NCBI GenBank assembly: GCA_033558025.1
Contig: JAUCEF010000004.1
Coordinates: 3,472,001-3,536,000 of the forward strand
Source of the DNA: Phytophthora sp. 'mugwort'
Lineage: Eukaryota; Oomycota; Peronosporomycetes; Peronosporales; Peronosporaceae
Direction: 5' to 3'
DNA length: 64,000 nucleotides
This document shows, in pieces, positions 44,988-57,079 of this stretch. The notes under the pieces were generated by a model. The model worked only from the letters and a program-made list of their open reading frames with translations, was not told where the DNA came from and did not search any database. Each line of letters opens with the position of its first letter. Positions within the stretch are counted from its first letter, which is position 1. The translations under genes and the position numbers were made by a program.

Positions 44988-45370
44988 TGGCTGAGAGTGC
45001 AGAGAGTGAAGACGGCGATAAAGTTGAGGACATTAGTATCAATTTGATGGAGACGGATGTCCACCAAAAGGTTTTGAGCCTTATTCAAGCCGACTCGTGC
45101 TAGCGCCGCTGTCTACAGGGCAAGGCGAAGGTGTTAAAGTGCTGGTCTGTTCGATATCGCAGATGACAAAGTCTGAGAGGGTAACTAGCATTACACGATG
45201 TTGGGATTGCTTATGCGTTTGTTTTAAGCCTACAAGCAGCTATACAAGAATAACCGGCGTCTAGCAGTACCAGTGTTTGAAATGGATGTCAGCAAGCTGG
45301 TGTCGTAGAATGCAGGAAGTTCACTAGCAGCGATCCCGAGGAGCAGAACCTGCGCCGAAAAGTCGACGTT

Positions 45371-45691
45371 GTGCTCACAGAAAGCGACAAGGTGACTCTG
45401 ATGTTTGAGCACGTCCTGGAGCCACTGGGGCCCTACTCATTGAACGTAGAGAAGCTTTATACCATGCACCACGTGGTACGTCCCTACGTGCCAGACGAGT
45501 TCCAGAGTGGCTCGATGTACGCAGCACCTACCAGCCAGAAAGATGAAACCGCAAAGGCAGCTGAGCAGTCTCGTCGTGAGCACCGAGCTGTAATGGCAAC
45601 TGCGGCTATGGCGAACCAAGATGCGTGGGAAAGAGCTGTCGAGGGTGGAGACACTCCTGCAGCAAAGAAGAAGCCGCGCAAGTCGACCTGA
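45371..45691 (+). CDS. Frame in TIR element, C-terminal block
   Basis: 106 codons beginning MLTESDKVTLMFEHVLEPLG and ending in a basic tail (AKKKPRKST). Composition is protein-like, and it probably continues an upstream frame (DPEEQNLRRKVDVV, about 45,336-45,372) rather than starting at this ATG. Not recognised; likely the end of the element's own protein. Confidence 0.35.
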   Translation: MLTESDKVTLMFEHVLEPLGPYSLNVEKLYTMHHVVRPYVPDEFQSGSMYAAPTSQKDETAKAAEQSRREHRAVMATAAMANQDAWERAVEGGDTPAAKKKPRKST

Positions 45692-46186
45692 GTGTCGTTT
45701 ACCGCTCAATGACAGCATATGATGCTCAAAAGAGACTTTTATTTAACCTGATACTTACCTCCCGGGGCATATCAAATTGATACCTATTGGCATATGTATA
45801 TCACTGTTAAACTGGGGGCAAATGCAACATTTTTGAGACGTTCTACTTCGAATTCGAAGAAACGGAGAGTCTCATTGGATCCGCAGTGAAATTTTACGAC
45901 ATAATAGTCAAAAAATAAAATTGACTTTTCGATCTGGGAAGGGAGGCATTTTTCGAAGAGCCACATATTCGTCGGATTTAACTTCTGGAAATTCTGGAAG
46001 ATCGCAATCGATAGCTAAGACACCCCTCTTTCCGCTGATATGTCTAAAACGCGACACGTACTTTAGTGGATAAGTATACTGGGGTATGACGCTGTCTCAT
46101 ATTGAGCAAAGGGCAGTCTTATTTATTACCCGAAAAAAAGTAATGCGGAACGAAATGTGACACTAATTCCACCGTGCTCGGAACAA

Positions 46187-47016
46187 CTACCACGGAAGCT
46201 CCGCTACGGGGATCTGTGGGTCCAAATTGAAGAACTTGCCCGTGCTCTCCGGGTTCAGTTTGTCGATGAGGCCTGTCATGGCAGCCACGCTGTCTTCTGG
46301 CTTGAGCGTCGCCTTGCCCCCGGTCATGTCCGTGTCCACGTATCCAGGGTGCACCGATACGACCACAATGCCACTAGGCTGCAAGTCGAGCGCAAGCAAA
46401 CGAGTAATCATGTTAAGTGCAGTCTTCGAGGACGAGTAGCCGTAGCCAGACTGCTTGAAGAAGGCCGCGGTGTCGTTCGAGCAGCTGCCGATGCTGCCAA
46501 GGAACGACGAGAGCTGGACGATAAAGGCGGCGCCGTGGGACTTCGCCGCGAGCTGCAGGTTGGGCTGCAACGCACGCGACACGAGGAAAGGTCCGACGGC
46601 ATTCACCTCAAATTGGCGCATGAGCGCGTCCTTAGTGCCAGTCTCGAGAGCACCAGGAAGACCAATACCGGCATTGTTGACGAGCAGGTCAATTGGTTGG
46701 CTCTCAAGCTGACGAGCTGCCTCGAGGATCGTGGTCTCGTCGCTCGTATCCATCGCAACAATTTTGAACGGGGCAAGCGCCTTAAGCTGCACGTAGAGGA
46801 TAAAAAAAAAAAACCAGCAGAAATGATGAGCAAGCTTGACATTTTATGTCAACGAGGTTAATATCTATCGACAACGTGTTATACCTTCTCCGTGTTGCTG
46901 TTGGTGCGCGCCGTGGCGATGACGTTCCAGCCAGCCTTGGTGTAGCGTTCGGCGAAGGCGAGGCCGATGCCACGCGTGCCACCGGTGATGAAAACTGTCT
47001 TCTTGGTTGAGGCCAT
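46187..47016 (-). CDS. SDR family oxidoreductase, two exons (copy 1)
   Basis: Exon 1 is 46,885-47,016 (44 codons from MASTKKTVFITGGTRGIG); the intron is 46,787-46,884 (GTATAA...GTGCAG, 98 bp); exon 2 is 46,187-46,786. Together they give 243 residues. SDR hallmarks: TGGTRGIG cofactor loop (11-18), LLVNNAGIGLPG, LSSFLGS with the catalytic serine region, YGYSSSK with Tyr-x3-Lys, HPGYVDTDM, and a C-terminal ELPW. This fits a classical NAD(P)-dependent dehydrogenase/reductase; the substrate is not predictable. The splice is in phase and aligns with paralogues. Copy 2 differs at five residues. A TIR transposon is inserted 86 bp downstream of the stop codon. Confidence 0.92.
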
Positions 47017-47068
47017 GATTGAAGAGTAGAGTGGGGTGAATTCTTGGTGAGCTTGAGAGGCTTGACGT

Positions 47069-47083
47069 GTTTTAGAAAATGAG
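47069..47083 (-). promoter_or_regulatory. Initiator-like core promoter of SDR copy 1
   Basis: Minus strand CTCATTTTCTAAAAC, 53-67 bp before the ATG. It fits YCAYTYY followed by an A-rich block and corresponds in position to the motifs of the other SDR genes. Confidence 0.5.
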
Positions 47084-47149
47084 GTAGTCGGGCAACGGCG
47101 CGAATTGAGCCACAAGACACGAGGATGTTGCCAGTCATTTGACATCTAT

Positions 47150-47738
47150 TTAAAGTCTTTACAGATAATATGATCATGTGGCATGAGTGCACTACAGCCG
47201 AGCTGACGCAATCAAATGCCCAGAACAATCACAGAATTTGATTGCCACTAGAGTGTGGGAGTCGCAATTATTAGGCCTAAATGAGGTTGATTGAGGAAAA
47301 AAACTATTGATTAGGATACAGGTCTGTGTGGATTTGTAGGTGAGGTAACGTTCGCAGTGTATAATAGCTACTTTTTTACAAAGCACAAGTTTTTGAGGGA
47401 TAATCCACAGCTTTGCGACTCCCGTCCCCAGCGATCAACGACACACTTTGTATAAGCTTTGTATGCCATCCAAGGTTAAAAAGTGCGAGCGCGAGTAACT
47501 AAAGCAAAAGTGCGTAGGGTGACCGCGGTATGGGCCCAGCGCCGAGCTCCACAGCGAGCCTCTCAATGCACTAACCAGGACGTAATTTCTCCATATCGCG
47601 AGCGAAGCGAACCGTGGAGGCGCCGGTTGGGTGCCCAGCAAAGCGAAGTCCCATGGATGTGTAGATACACTCAAGCAAGCTGTAGATTTTCTTGGCATCG
47701 TGGATTTTCAGCCAGCTAAACTCGTCATATCCTTTATT
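47150..47738. other. No recognisable gene
   Basis: Upstream flank of SDR copy 1. Short frames only. Confidence 0.35.
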
Positions 47739-48140
47739 TCATGACCGCGTAAATAGTTTCAATGACGCATACATGTTTCTGGCTCCAGGACGGAATGATG
47801 TTTGCTGTCTTCCATCTTTCAGTTCAACTAGCGACCGCCGTCGGTGGTGCTCATATTCCTCCACGATGGAGATTACTGAACGCTCGCTTATCGTCCTGGT
47901 CGAGGGTACGGGTGCCCACTTCTGATAGAGTTTGGTAAGGAGCGAATTCTGGTTGCGGGATGTATATAGATTGGCGTCTCCAATGAAATCTTCACATTCA
48001 CACGTCACAGATTCGTCGACAGTTTGTATCGCAGGGGGCAACAAGTCGAGAATGGTGGTAAAAGCAGGCAGTAATATGACAGACTGCAAACTGCGTCGGT
48101 ATTGTACAGTATATGATCTCCCGGTGCTAAACCATCTCAC
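47739..48140 (-). CDS. Uncharacterised 133-codon frame upstream of SDR copy 1
   Basis: Open minus-strand frame with product-like composition (CECEDFIGDANLYTSRNQNS, then STRTISERSVISIVEEYEHH). A stretch at its C-terminal end (about 47,780-47,850) has a diverged counterpart upstream of SDR copy 2 at about 60,345-60,420, so the SDR duplication probably included it. No domain recognised. The counterpart is broken, which argues against strong constraint. Confidence 0.25.
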   Translation of the reverse strand: MRWFSTGRSYTVQYRRSLQSVILLPAFTTILDLLPPAIQTVDESVTCECEDFIGDANLYTSRNQNSLLTKLYQKWAPVPSTRTISERSVISIVEEYEHHRRRSLVELKDGRQQTSFRPGARNMYASLKLFTRS

Positions 48141-50235
48141 TTGTGCGACCTGTCAACACGGCTACGGTATATTCGGCATGGTTGATAGGCAATCACTACC
48201 TTTCCTGGCTGATTACTAACTTTAATTTTTTATTTTGAATAGGTACATTAATGTCATTTAACGATTGCTAACGCCACTTAATGTCCGTGCCCTGCCCGTG
48301 CCAGTTGTGCTACCAGCAGGTCTGCGGCCTCGTTCGTGCCAGGCACAGGTGAGTGCCGCTTTCTTTACGGTTACACTGTGCTCTTCCGTAGTCCTCGTCG
48401 AACTCGCGGCTGCGTTCTCATCTCGCCAGTGTCTCGCGTCGTCTGCTGCGTTTCTAGTGATAGGTATCCATTTCACTCTGCCGTGTGGGGTTTCGCTTGC
48501 ATTCCATTCCATACTTTATCGTGTGGCTATCGTCATCTGCTTCACCGCATGCGCCGTCTTGTTTCGCTCTCTTGGGTGCACTTTCCACGTGAGGTCGCCC
48601 ACTGCGTCTGCCGTTCTGCGCGTCGTCCAGTAAGCGATTTGAGACCCTTCGCCCTTGGTGGTGTTCGAGTGCCATGCTGCCTGATGGCTACCGGGTGATC
48701 CCCGATGGCATGTACCGGGCTCCAGTCGAATGTGTACACGCTCATAGTCCTTTAAGCAGCCCCAGCTGCCTTGCACGTTGGCTCGCATCCAGCTTGCCCA
48801 GGTACTGTGTCCCGCTGAGGCATTGCACCTTACACTGCCCAGCTACCGTGTGCGCTCGGACTAATAACACTCCGCTGATATACTGGCAGTTGAGGACCTC
48901 TGGCTCGGCCCGCATCAAACATGAGGAAACATGTGTTCGTGGCCACCGGCACGGCCATCATTCAAGTCTATTGGTCACCTAGTACCGCGCAGATAATCCA
49001 TCCTATCTTCTCCATTCTCGCTCTGCCCCCGTGCGTGGCAGCTTCATGAGCTATACCAGCGTGTTCCTGCGCAAGCGGATTGCGAAAGGCGCCTCATGGT
49101 ATCCTCGGGATACGTCATTGTGCGCGTCAAAATGCGCTACTCTCCATATCCACACTGCGTGAGATACAAGGCAGCGCCGAAAGACCAGCATTGCGCTGTG
49201 ATCCGCTCGATAATGTCTCCCATCTTTCCAATGTCTTCGTCCGCGCAGTCTGCGATTACCCGTCCTGTCGCCGTCGTAACCTTCATGGGAGTCTGATCCA
49301 GAAAATAGCTGCCTCGTATGTGGCTAGTCGGAGCCCCGCTGACTTCCAACAAGAGACCAACATTGCACGTAGCCTGCCTGCAGCGGGCATGTCTAGAATA
49401 CATGATGAAGGTCCATTCGGGCCCCGTGCTCATTCTAGACGAGGGCAGTGGAGCCCAGCCGAAAGAGGGTTGTATACGGATAGCGCGTGGTGTTTCACTC
49501 GAAACAATAGTAGTTTTCCCCATGGATTCAAGCCAATATTCTGCGGAGCCTGCTCCACTTCAAATATGCCAGTCCCGTTGCCGCGTCTTTGCTGATGCGC
49601 CTCCACTTTTCCGGCGCTGTGCTGCTGATGGCCGTTCCGTTGTCGCGAATTTGCCTGGTGAGCATTGGCTTGAAGTGTTTTCTGTTGGCTAGCCACCTTC
49701 TGCGCCCCGCCCACTGGCACTCCATTCGTGTCAGCCTTGGGTGCGGGTGAACACTCGCACAACAACATCGTCGCCCAGTTCCAGTTGCATTTGCGTCTCC
49801 TGCTCCTGGTGCGTCGTGACCTGGCCTTCCATCAGCGGCACGCCCGCTCCTCCGGTGACACGAACATTTTTTCCAGTGGTCATCAGGGCGCACATGATGT
49901 GTTCATGAGTGGCCGACTTCGCTGCGAAACGAATCCTCCAAATGTGCTCTTGTAAATCAGAAGGTGGCTTTTGAGGAAGACTGAAAGTGGAGAACTAATG
50001 TGCATTGAGGTGCTGGCTGTAGTACCCCGCCAGCACGTCCGTTACCTATGAGTACTAGAGCATACTTGTGTTCGGCACCTACAAACTCTTGCGGCAAGTA
50101 TCATTGCACCCGTCGCTCTTGCCGCCACTGTCGCCATCGCCACGCCTGTCGCCTTGCTGGTGCCATTGCAGTGCGTGTCGTCGCTGTTGCCATCCACGTC
50201 TGTCACCACTGACTCCATCCAAGCTCCAACACTCC
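48141..50235. other. Unassigned, probably copia LTR and other retroelement flank
   Basis: Several open frames exist but none with clear motifs. The minus-strand frame at 49,137-49,523 and the basic frames at 49,430-49,893 (in one frame GGAGVPLMEGQVTTHQEQET) look like decayed retroelement gag. The stretch just left of 50,236 should hold the 3' LTR of the copia element, but I could not define its borders. Confidence 0.35.
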
Positions 50236-53200
50236 TTCCCGGGTCGTCCTCATTCAAACGAGACTAGCTCCCTCAGCTCAGCTAGCCGTGCAGCCGGAAA
50301 CGGCTTGGTCATGAGGTCGGCCCGCATTTGACGTGGCTCGCAATACTTTACTGTGATGATGCCCTTTTGTATAAAGTCCCTGACGAACTTCACGCGACCG
50401 CCGACGTGCTTTACCTTGCCTGACGAACCCCCCCCCCCCCAACTGCTTTATCGCCGCCTGGTTATCCATATGCAGGAGAAAGGGTTCATCTATGACAATG
50501 TCTAACTCCCCCAGCATTTCGCGGAGGTCAAGGAGTTCGCTAGCCACCTGTGAGGCAACAACGAACTCGGCCTCCATAGTCGAAAGTGCAACGCTGTTCT
50601 GTTTCTTACAGAACCAACCGACAATCATACCGTCCATGCACAGCACACCGCCGCTCATAGACTTGCGGTTGATGCGGTCAGCAGCGTAGTCAGCATCACT
50701 GTACCCCTCAAGTTTCACCCGGTCCTCGTATATCACCGCGGAGTCGACCTCCATGCGCAGCTAGCTTCATGTCGATCGTACCTTTCAGATATCGCATAAT
50801 GCGCTTTGCGTGCTTCCAGTACGACTCACGAGGTGCGTGTGCACAACGGGTTACACGGTGCACGGCGTATACGATGTCAGCCTTGTGCACCGTGCAATCC
50901 ACAACATGCTTCCCACGAGCGACTGGAATAGTCGACCCATAGGGTGAGCCATCGTGCTATCCCCGCCGACTGGCAGTAACACATTGCCCTCGCCGTCGTC
51001 ATTGTCCTCAACGACTGGCACTCTTACCGGATTCACATTGCGGCGACCGAAGCGCTCTAGCATCTCCATGATAGCCTGGCCCTGGTTCAACATATACCCA
51101 TACTTCTCGTCGTACTCTACGCCGGTGCCCAGGAACTTGGATACGTACCCCAAGTCCTTGACATCCAACTCATGCCCTCGAAGAACTTGTCAACACTTTC
51201 AACGCTTGTACCCGTCACGAGCAAGTCGTCGACGTATACGCCCGCAACCGTTAGATCCGACCCACTGCCCTCACGTACACACAGTTGTCTGTGAAACATT
51301 GTTTGAAGCCGAGACGAACCAGCGTTTTCCGGAGGTGCTGAGCCCACAGGTGACCCGCCTGCTTGAGGCCATACAAGCTCTTCCGCAGCCTCAACGTAAC
51401 TTGTTTCTCGTTAATTACTCCGAGCTTATTCAGCATCTCGGCTCTCACGATCATCCCCCTCGGTATGTGCAATAGGATCTCCAGGTCGGGCTCCTTGTCC
51501 GCTCTAACATACGCATTAGGGACGTCACCGTGTCTTGCGGGCACACGATACTTTTGTGAAAGAGCGAGCAGGGTCTTGACAGACAGGTTCTCAAGCGCAG
51601 CGCTGAAAGTGTCCTCGTAGTCCGTATTCCTGTTCATTGCCGCAGGCCAGAATCCGAGCTTTATATCTCTCAAAGGAACCATCGACATGCTTCTTGGTCT
51701 TGAATACCCACTTAGAGTGCAGCAGCTTCGCGTGTGATGGCTTAGCCACAAGTTCCCACGTGTCATTAAACTCAAGGGCGTTAATCTCACCTGCCATTAC
51801 CTTTATCCATTCATCCGCGCGATCAGAACGCATTGCTTCAGTGTAATGCTTCGTATCTTCCAAGAAGCTCGCCATTGCGACCTGTACATGTTTCTTTCCC
51901 ATATTGCGCGTGCGCATCCGACCAGGTTCAGCGGGTTTATGGGACACGCGAGTAACCTTCCGCTCCTTCCGCTGGAGAGCTTCATCTCGCTGCGACGGCG
52001 CGACCGAGTTCCGGATCTTCCCGGTGAAGTCGCGCTTGCAACTGCTCGTTGCCGGTCGTTTATTGAGCGTCTCGACGTTCCCGACGTGCTGCGTCACGAT
52101 GACGACGCGCTCGTGCGGCAGGTAGACTTTGTGGCCCTTGGTTTCGTCGTCCTTGCCTATGGTCATGTCAACTACAGCACGAGGCTTCCACGCCTTTTGC
52201 CTGAGTCGCGGTACGCCGTGCATGCGCTACCAAACGTCACGATGTCTGCCAGCGCGGCTTCACGCCCGTCAGCATTTCCAGCGGCGATGCCCGGTTTGGG
52301 TTCGCGCTCGTCGGGCTCCTGTTCAAGATGAAGGCTGCGTACTGGACCGCGTCTCCCCAGAACTGCAATGCGAGACCGCTCGCAAAGATCCTGCACCTCG
52401 CCATGCTCAGCACAGTCCTGTGCATGCGCTTGGCCTTGCCGTTGGAGGCCTTCCAGTCCACATTTTTGTACTCCCAACCTCCGTCCGTACGAAGCACGTG
52501 TACCTTGCGGTTGAACTGTCGCTCGAAGTGCACCAGGAAGTGCTCAAACATCTTGGCGGCTTGGTCCTTCTTTTTCGCCGCAAAAGACCCTGCAGTAGTT
52601 CGTGTAATGGTCCACGAAATTCACAAGGTATCTGTTGCCGTTGCGGTCCGTAGGAGTCATCTTTAGGTCCTGCAGATGACCCCACCAATCCGGTCAATCG
52701 GGGCGTTCTTGCCCGTGTCTTTCTTCGCCTGGACATTCTTTGACTGCTCTCCGTTGGCGCACCTAAGGCAATTGATCCTAGTTCTGTCCGTCAGCTCAAT
52801 TCCTGAGCCGGAGGCATCGGCCATCTTCTCGATCGTATCTAACATAAGATGCCCGAGCCGCTCGTGCAGCTCCATCAGCGTGCGCTTTACTGCCGGGTTA
52901 TCTTTTTCGACATGTTGGAGCGCAGCGTATACCGCGCTGCTTCTTCCCTCACGCGAACTCGCGCTTCTCGAGTTGGTCGTCCACATCGCGTTTATCGTGT
53001 TCACAACCAGGACATCGTTCACCTTATCCACCTCAAACACACAAGCCCCGTCGATAATTCTTTCCAGATATCGACGAGTTCCTTGGTAGACCAGTATCAT
53101 GCCTTTTTCTTCGAGCTTGCAGTAGGACAGCAAGTTCTGCGCTAGAGGCTCCCCATAGTACACGTCACTTATCCCGACGCCATGCTTGTTACCATTGATC

Positions 53201-54244
53201 GTAATCCGAAGCCGAACACTGCCCTTCTTGGTTACCGGTAGAATCTTACCGTCAGCGACCTTGCAGTTCCCGCAGCAATCCACAGCATCTATTAGAAGGC
53301 TGGCATCCCGCACCAGATGTCGGCTAGCTTCACTGCCGAGCACCCACGAAGTGCTGCCGTTGTGCCCCACAGCCAGTGCGAACATTGCTTGCCCATCCTT
53401 CTTCTTGTTGGGGCAATCCTTTTTCAGGTGACCGGGTTGGTTGCAGCTCCAGCAGCCACGTTCTCTGTCTCCGGCGTTTGCGTTCTCGACCGCATTTGCG
53501 ACGAGATTTCCGCCACCGTTGTTACCAGTGTAGCTACCGCTGCGACCATCGCGAAAGTTCCTGCCTTGCCCGTTGTTTCCCGCGCTAAAATCCACTTCAA
53601 GCGTATTGGCAAAGTCCGCCAGCTCCCACGCATGTCTCAAGTGATCCACAAGGCGCCGATCAATTCTCGTTTGCATTGCCCACTAATCTCCGGCGGCGCG
53701 CACTCACAGATATATCGCAGCACGAGCGGTCAGAGCAATCCGCATTGCACTCACGATAGCCAATGAGTATTGGTACTGTTCCGTCCAAGTATGGTCGGCG
53801 CGCTTCCGTGCTCGCATCATTCGGGTTGCTTGCTTAACGGTAATCTCGTTTTCATACACCTCGAGCATGTGGTTCATCAAGTGTTCAAGCGTGGCCGACT
53901 CCGTCGACCAAATTATCTTCATCCGGTCGAAGTACTTTCGTGCTGGTCCCTCGAGGTATCGGTTCAGCGCACGAGCCGAAAGTCTTTAGGCCAATCACCA
54001 CCACTAATTACCTGCGCGGCGACCAAAAATTCGTCCAAGAACCTGAGTCCCCGGCCCTTGATACCCGCCCCCAGGCCCTCGTACATCTCCTACCGGAGAA
54101 CCTCTCGATCGGGATCTTCACGTCCTTCAGCGTCTGGATCTTCAGGCCGAAGTTGCTGCCGCGGTAGGGTTGTGACGCGCAAATCGCCACGCGTCGATCA
54201 GAGATCCGCCAATACAGTATCAAATTGTATTGGTCAGCAGTCAT
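50236..54244 (-). mobile_element. Ty1/copia retrotransposon, decayed
   Basis: Minus-strand domain order is gag, protease, integrase, reverse transcriptase, RNase H, which defines copia. Gag starts at about 54,244 (MTADQYNLILYWRISDRRVA) with a zinc knuckle CWSCNQPGHLKKDC (about 53,420-53,465). The protease site reads WVLGSEASRH (about 53,325-53,355). Then come HERLGHL (pre-integrase) and integrase LRTDGGWEYKNV and NGKAKRMHRT (52,430-52,500). RT has YVDDLLVTG (about 51,205-51,235) and RNase H GYSDADYAADR (about 50,685-50,715). Frameshifts break it into at least six frames. GTGTTGGAGCTTGG near 50,220-50,236 may mark the 3' LTR start; no matching 5' LTR is seen. Confidence 0.93.
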
Positions 54245-54299
54245 CTTACTAATAAAAACGGCAATTATGCCACAACAATAGTAAATATTGTCGCAATTT

Positions 54300-54761
54300 A
54301 TATTGACTTTATCTATCTTTGTCTACCTGTTCTTCCTCTTCCGCTTGTCCCGGTAGGCAGTCCTGTTGGTATGAATGCTCGTCGATCGACGGGCCTCCCA
54401 GTGCCCAGCTCCTCCCGCTCAAAATCACCGATGATTTCTTGTGGCAAGTCGGCTGCCGGTTGCCACGGGAACCAACCCAGCCAACGAAGTAGTACGCGTC
54501 GCCAGCCACGCTGGATTTTTTCGCGTAGATAAACTCGACCGTGAAGAGGTTGGGCCCCTCAAAGTCGGACCCGTCACTACCGGATGAGGTGCTGTCATGC
54601 TCATCACCAAGTGACGGGGAGGACCTTTGTATAGGTGTTGATCCCCCAACGAGCTTCGCCAGGCTCATATGGCGTATTGGCTGCTGGTGGCGGGGCTCGC
54701 TTGAACGCTTGGCATCGGCTAGTTTACCGTTCTGTGTGTTGCGCCTACTCTTCCTTGGCAT
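54300..54761 (-). pseudogene. Chromodomain-like retroelement fragment
   Basis: From MPRKSRRNTQNGKLADAKRS the frame runs to FTVEFIYAKKSSVAGDAYY and then shifts. A neighbouring frame continues LLRWLGWFPWQPAADLPQEI, which fits the chromodomain pattern VEKI...Y-V-W-GY. Chromodomains of this kind usually end gypsy integrases, so this is probably a gypsy fragment left beside the copia element rather than a host gene. One frameshift near 54,500. Confidence 0.5.
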
Positions 54762-55188
54762 TTCTTAAATGCCTAGTGGTATACTAGTGCCACAACATGC
54801 AAGTTGAAGTACATTGTTAATTATAGCTTATTGGGGTGCCTGAAAATCTATTTTTGGCGGGATATTTATATAATGCAGTTATATCAATCACAATCTGCGT
54901 TTTAGGGATGTTATTTTAACCAATGATATCGCAACATGAAGCCAAAGCCAAATTGAAAGAGGGAATACGAGTCGAAATGGTCACATGTGCCAGCATATGT
55001 TCTTCTACTCTCTCAATATGAGCGTGCCGAGCTCTGGAATGAGTCTACCCGATTGTCGAAGTGCTCGTGCAGACAAATACGATTTAGTTTGATACAATTG
55101 AAAGGTCGGTTATTCATGACAATGCTTCCTAGTCATGCCATAAATAAAGTCAAATAATACCGAAGCGAATGCATCTATTGTATTGAGC
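54762..55188. other. AT-rich, no gene
   Basis: AT-rich stretch between the chromodomain fragment and the hAT element; possibly the 3' untranslated end of the hAT element. Nothing else seen. Confidence 0.4.
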
Positions 55189-57079
55189 TTAAGCACTATT
55201 ATCTTCGCAAACACTAGCAACAGTGCTGACATCCCACATACTTCGGTTGGCACGAAGGAATGAAAGCTGCTCAAAGTTAACTGGAAGCATGCAACGGCGC
55301 TGTGGAGAAATGACGAGCTTGCACTGCGAGAACAAACGCTCCACAGTGTTTGAAGTTGGAGGAACCAACTTCACGAGAGGCAGGTAAGCTGTAGCGGTAT
55401 CAGCTTGTGGTCTTCTCTTTCCTCCACTTCGAAGGAGCAGGGACGCGTAGCCTTCTTCTCTCGCTTTGCGCTTCTTCCCAGTCGGCGGCCCCTTCTTAAA
55501 GTGCTTTAGAGCCGCCGCCTCCGCCGACAATTGTTCGCACCCGGAGATCAAATGGACAATGCCAGATTCGAACGCAGGAGTGTGAACGATCCTCGCGGTT
55601 GCCTTCAGATGTTCCGCCATGACTGGATACTCCGCCACAAGAGCATCAAACATCAAGCGGACCTCTGCCATATCAGTGTCGTCGCGCTGCAACCATTTAC
55701 AGATGCTCTCGAACTTCTTCAGACGCTCAAACAGTACAGTCAGCTTCTGTGCTTGTTGCCAGTCGGAATCAGTTCCTCCACAGCCTCCACCTTCTTGATC
55801 TCAGATCGAATCCGTATGTAGCGCTGCACATCGTAAAAGTTGAAGACCAACGGGTGACGTTGCGCTTGACAGGCAACAGTTCAGTGTGCTTCTTGAGCTC
55901 CGCAAAGTTGTTCTCTTGACGTAGCGCCACCATGAGAGCATTCACCTCATCCAAAACCGTATCATACGGCGCCAAGAACTTGTTGACATCCAAGTTGAAC
56001 CGGTGACTAGCACAGCCGACCAGCGGGATGTCCATCTTGTTCGCAATAAACTGATTTATAGTGCAGTTGTCACCCATCTGAAACTTCACCATGTCTTGGT
56101 CTTGTTGTGCACGTCAAGAGCGCTCTCAGACAGCTGAACATGAGCATCAGCCATCTGGGTGCCATAGGTGAGATGAGATAGGCCCAGTAGGGGTACGCGC
56201 AAAAAAATCGCCATCTGCCTCGTAAACAGCGTAGAGGCCGATGCAATGCACACCAGCATGTGTCCAGCCGTCGAACAACAGGCCGAAGAGCTTTCCGAGC
56301 TCCTTTTCGAGCTTGAGACCGACTGCGATGGCAATGCCTTCCATACACTTCTCGACGGCCATGACTCTCACAGGCCGCAACTTGCTCATGGCTCGCGTGA
56401 ATACATCGTCAACCTCGCGGATGGGCATGTTCTGCTCAATTATCCGCCGGATCCACTGGAATAGATGGCTTTGATAAAGGTATTGAGGTCTTGAAGCGAG
56501 GCTTGGGTTGAGCGGAGGGAGTTCTGCACTTGGGTGCGGGGACCGGAGTGAAGACCACTTGAGCTGAAGAAGGAAGATTCGAAAGTGATTGATTTATCGG
56601 AGCTTACACTACCTAGTCTACCACATAGATATGCAGCCCTGCATCCAATCATTTGGTGCATCCAATCACCAACACTCCGCACTCGTCCAATCATCCTACT
56701 CGTCTAATCATCGGTTGCGAAAATAACGTACCGTAAACATCGCGGGATCGTGTTGGACCGGTTCGGGTTAACCGGTTACTGGTACACAGTACCAAAACCC
56801 GGCAACCCTCAATAGGCTTGTTTCCTCGCACACGAAGCCAAACGACTGCAGGCATCGGCTGGCGCTGGAGACAGATGCCGCGTATTGAGCTTCGTAGCCC
56901 GCATGCTGCCCAGCCAGATGGTTAATCAGGTTGGAGTATCCGGACCCCGAAACTTGTTTTCGGTCGAGGCGGCACAGGTTGCAGCGAAATAAGCCTTGGC
57001 CTAGCGGAGCGAAGACAAAGGAGGTGATCTGCTTGTTGGCGACCTTGTAGTTCTCGGAAGATGAAGTTGTGAGTCTCAA
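55189..57079 (-). mobile_element. hAT-family transposon, decayed
   Basis: A BED-type zinc finger starts the coding region on the minus strand (FRCNLCRLDRKQVSGSGYSN with HLAGQH, about 56,905-57,010). Next come LFGLLFDGWTHAGVHCIGLY (about 56,225-56,295), then MGDNCTINQFIANKMDIPLV and GCASHRFNLDVNKF (55,970-56,080), LPVKRNVTRWSSTF (55,840-55,885), and the hAT dimerisation region LVPPTSNTVERLFSQCKLVI (55,300-55,365) ending at 55,189. The order and motifs are those of hAT transposases. Frame changes at about 56,700, 56,150 and 55,780 break it. The last block is well preserved, so it may be relatively young. Confidence 0.9.

Larger units (their letters stand above)
44573..46099. mobile_element. TIR transposon with TA target duplication next to an SDR gene
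   Basis: The element starts TGAGACAGCGTCATACC at 44,573 and ends with the inverse at 46,099. The inverted repeats are about 32 bp with roughly three mismatches. TA dinucleotides at 44,571-44,572 and 46,100-46,101 flank it. The paralogous SDR locus at 59,010-59,035 has the same flanks joined with one TA and no element. Inside are plus-strand frames (44,760-44,987 and 45,371-45,691) of unknown family. TA duplication and TIR style suggest a Tc1/mariner-like or pogo-like family, though no DDE motif was recognised. Confidence 0.9.

Noticed and set aside
46157..46861. 234-codon plus-strand open frame, and the 240-codon one at 58,996-59,718
   Set aside because: Both are antisense to exon 2 of the SDR genes, and their translations have no domain. 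The minus strand has all SDR motifs and proper splice sites.
48258..50030. Search for paired LTRs around the copia element
   Set aside because: A possible 3' LTR start near 50,236 was seen, but I could not find a second copy upstream of gag, so no LTR pair is reported.
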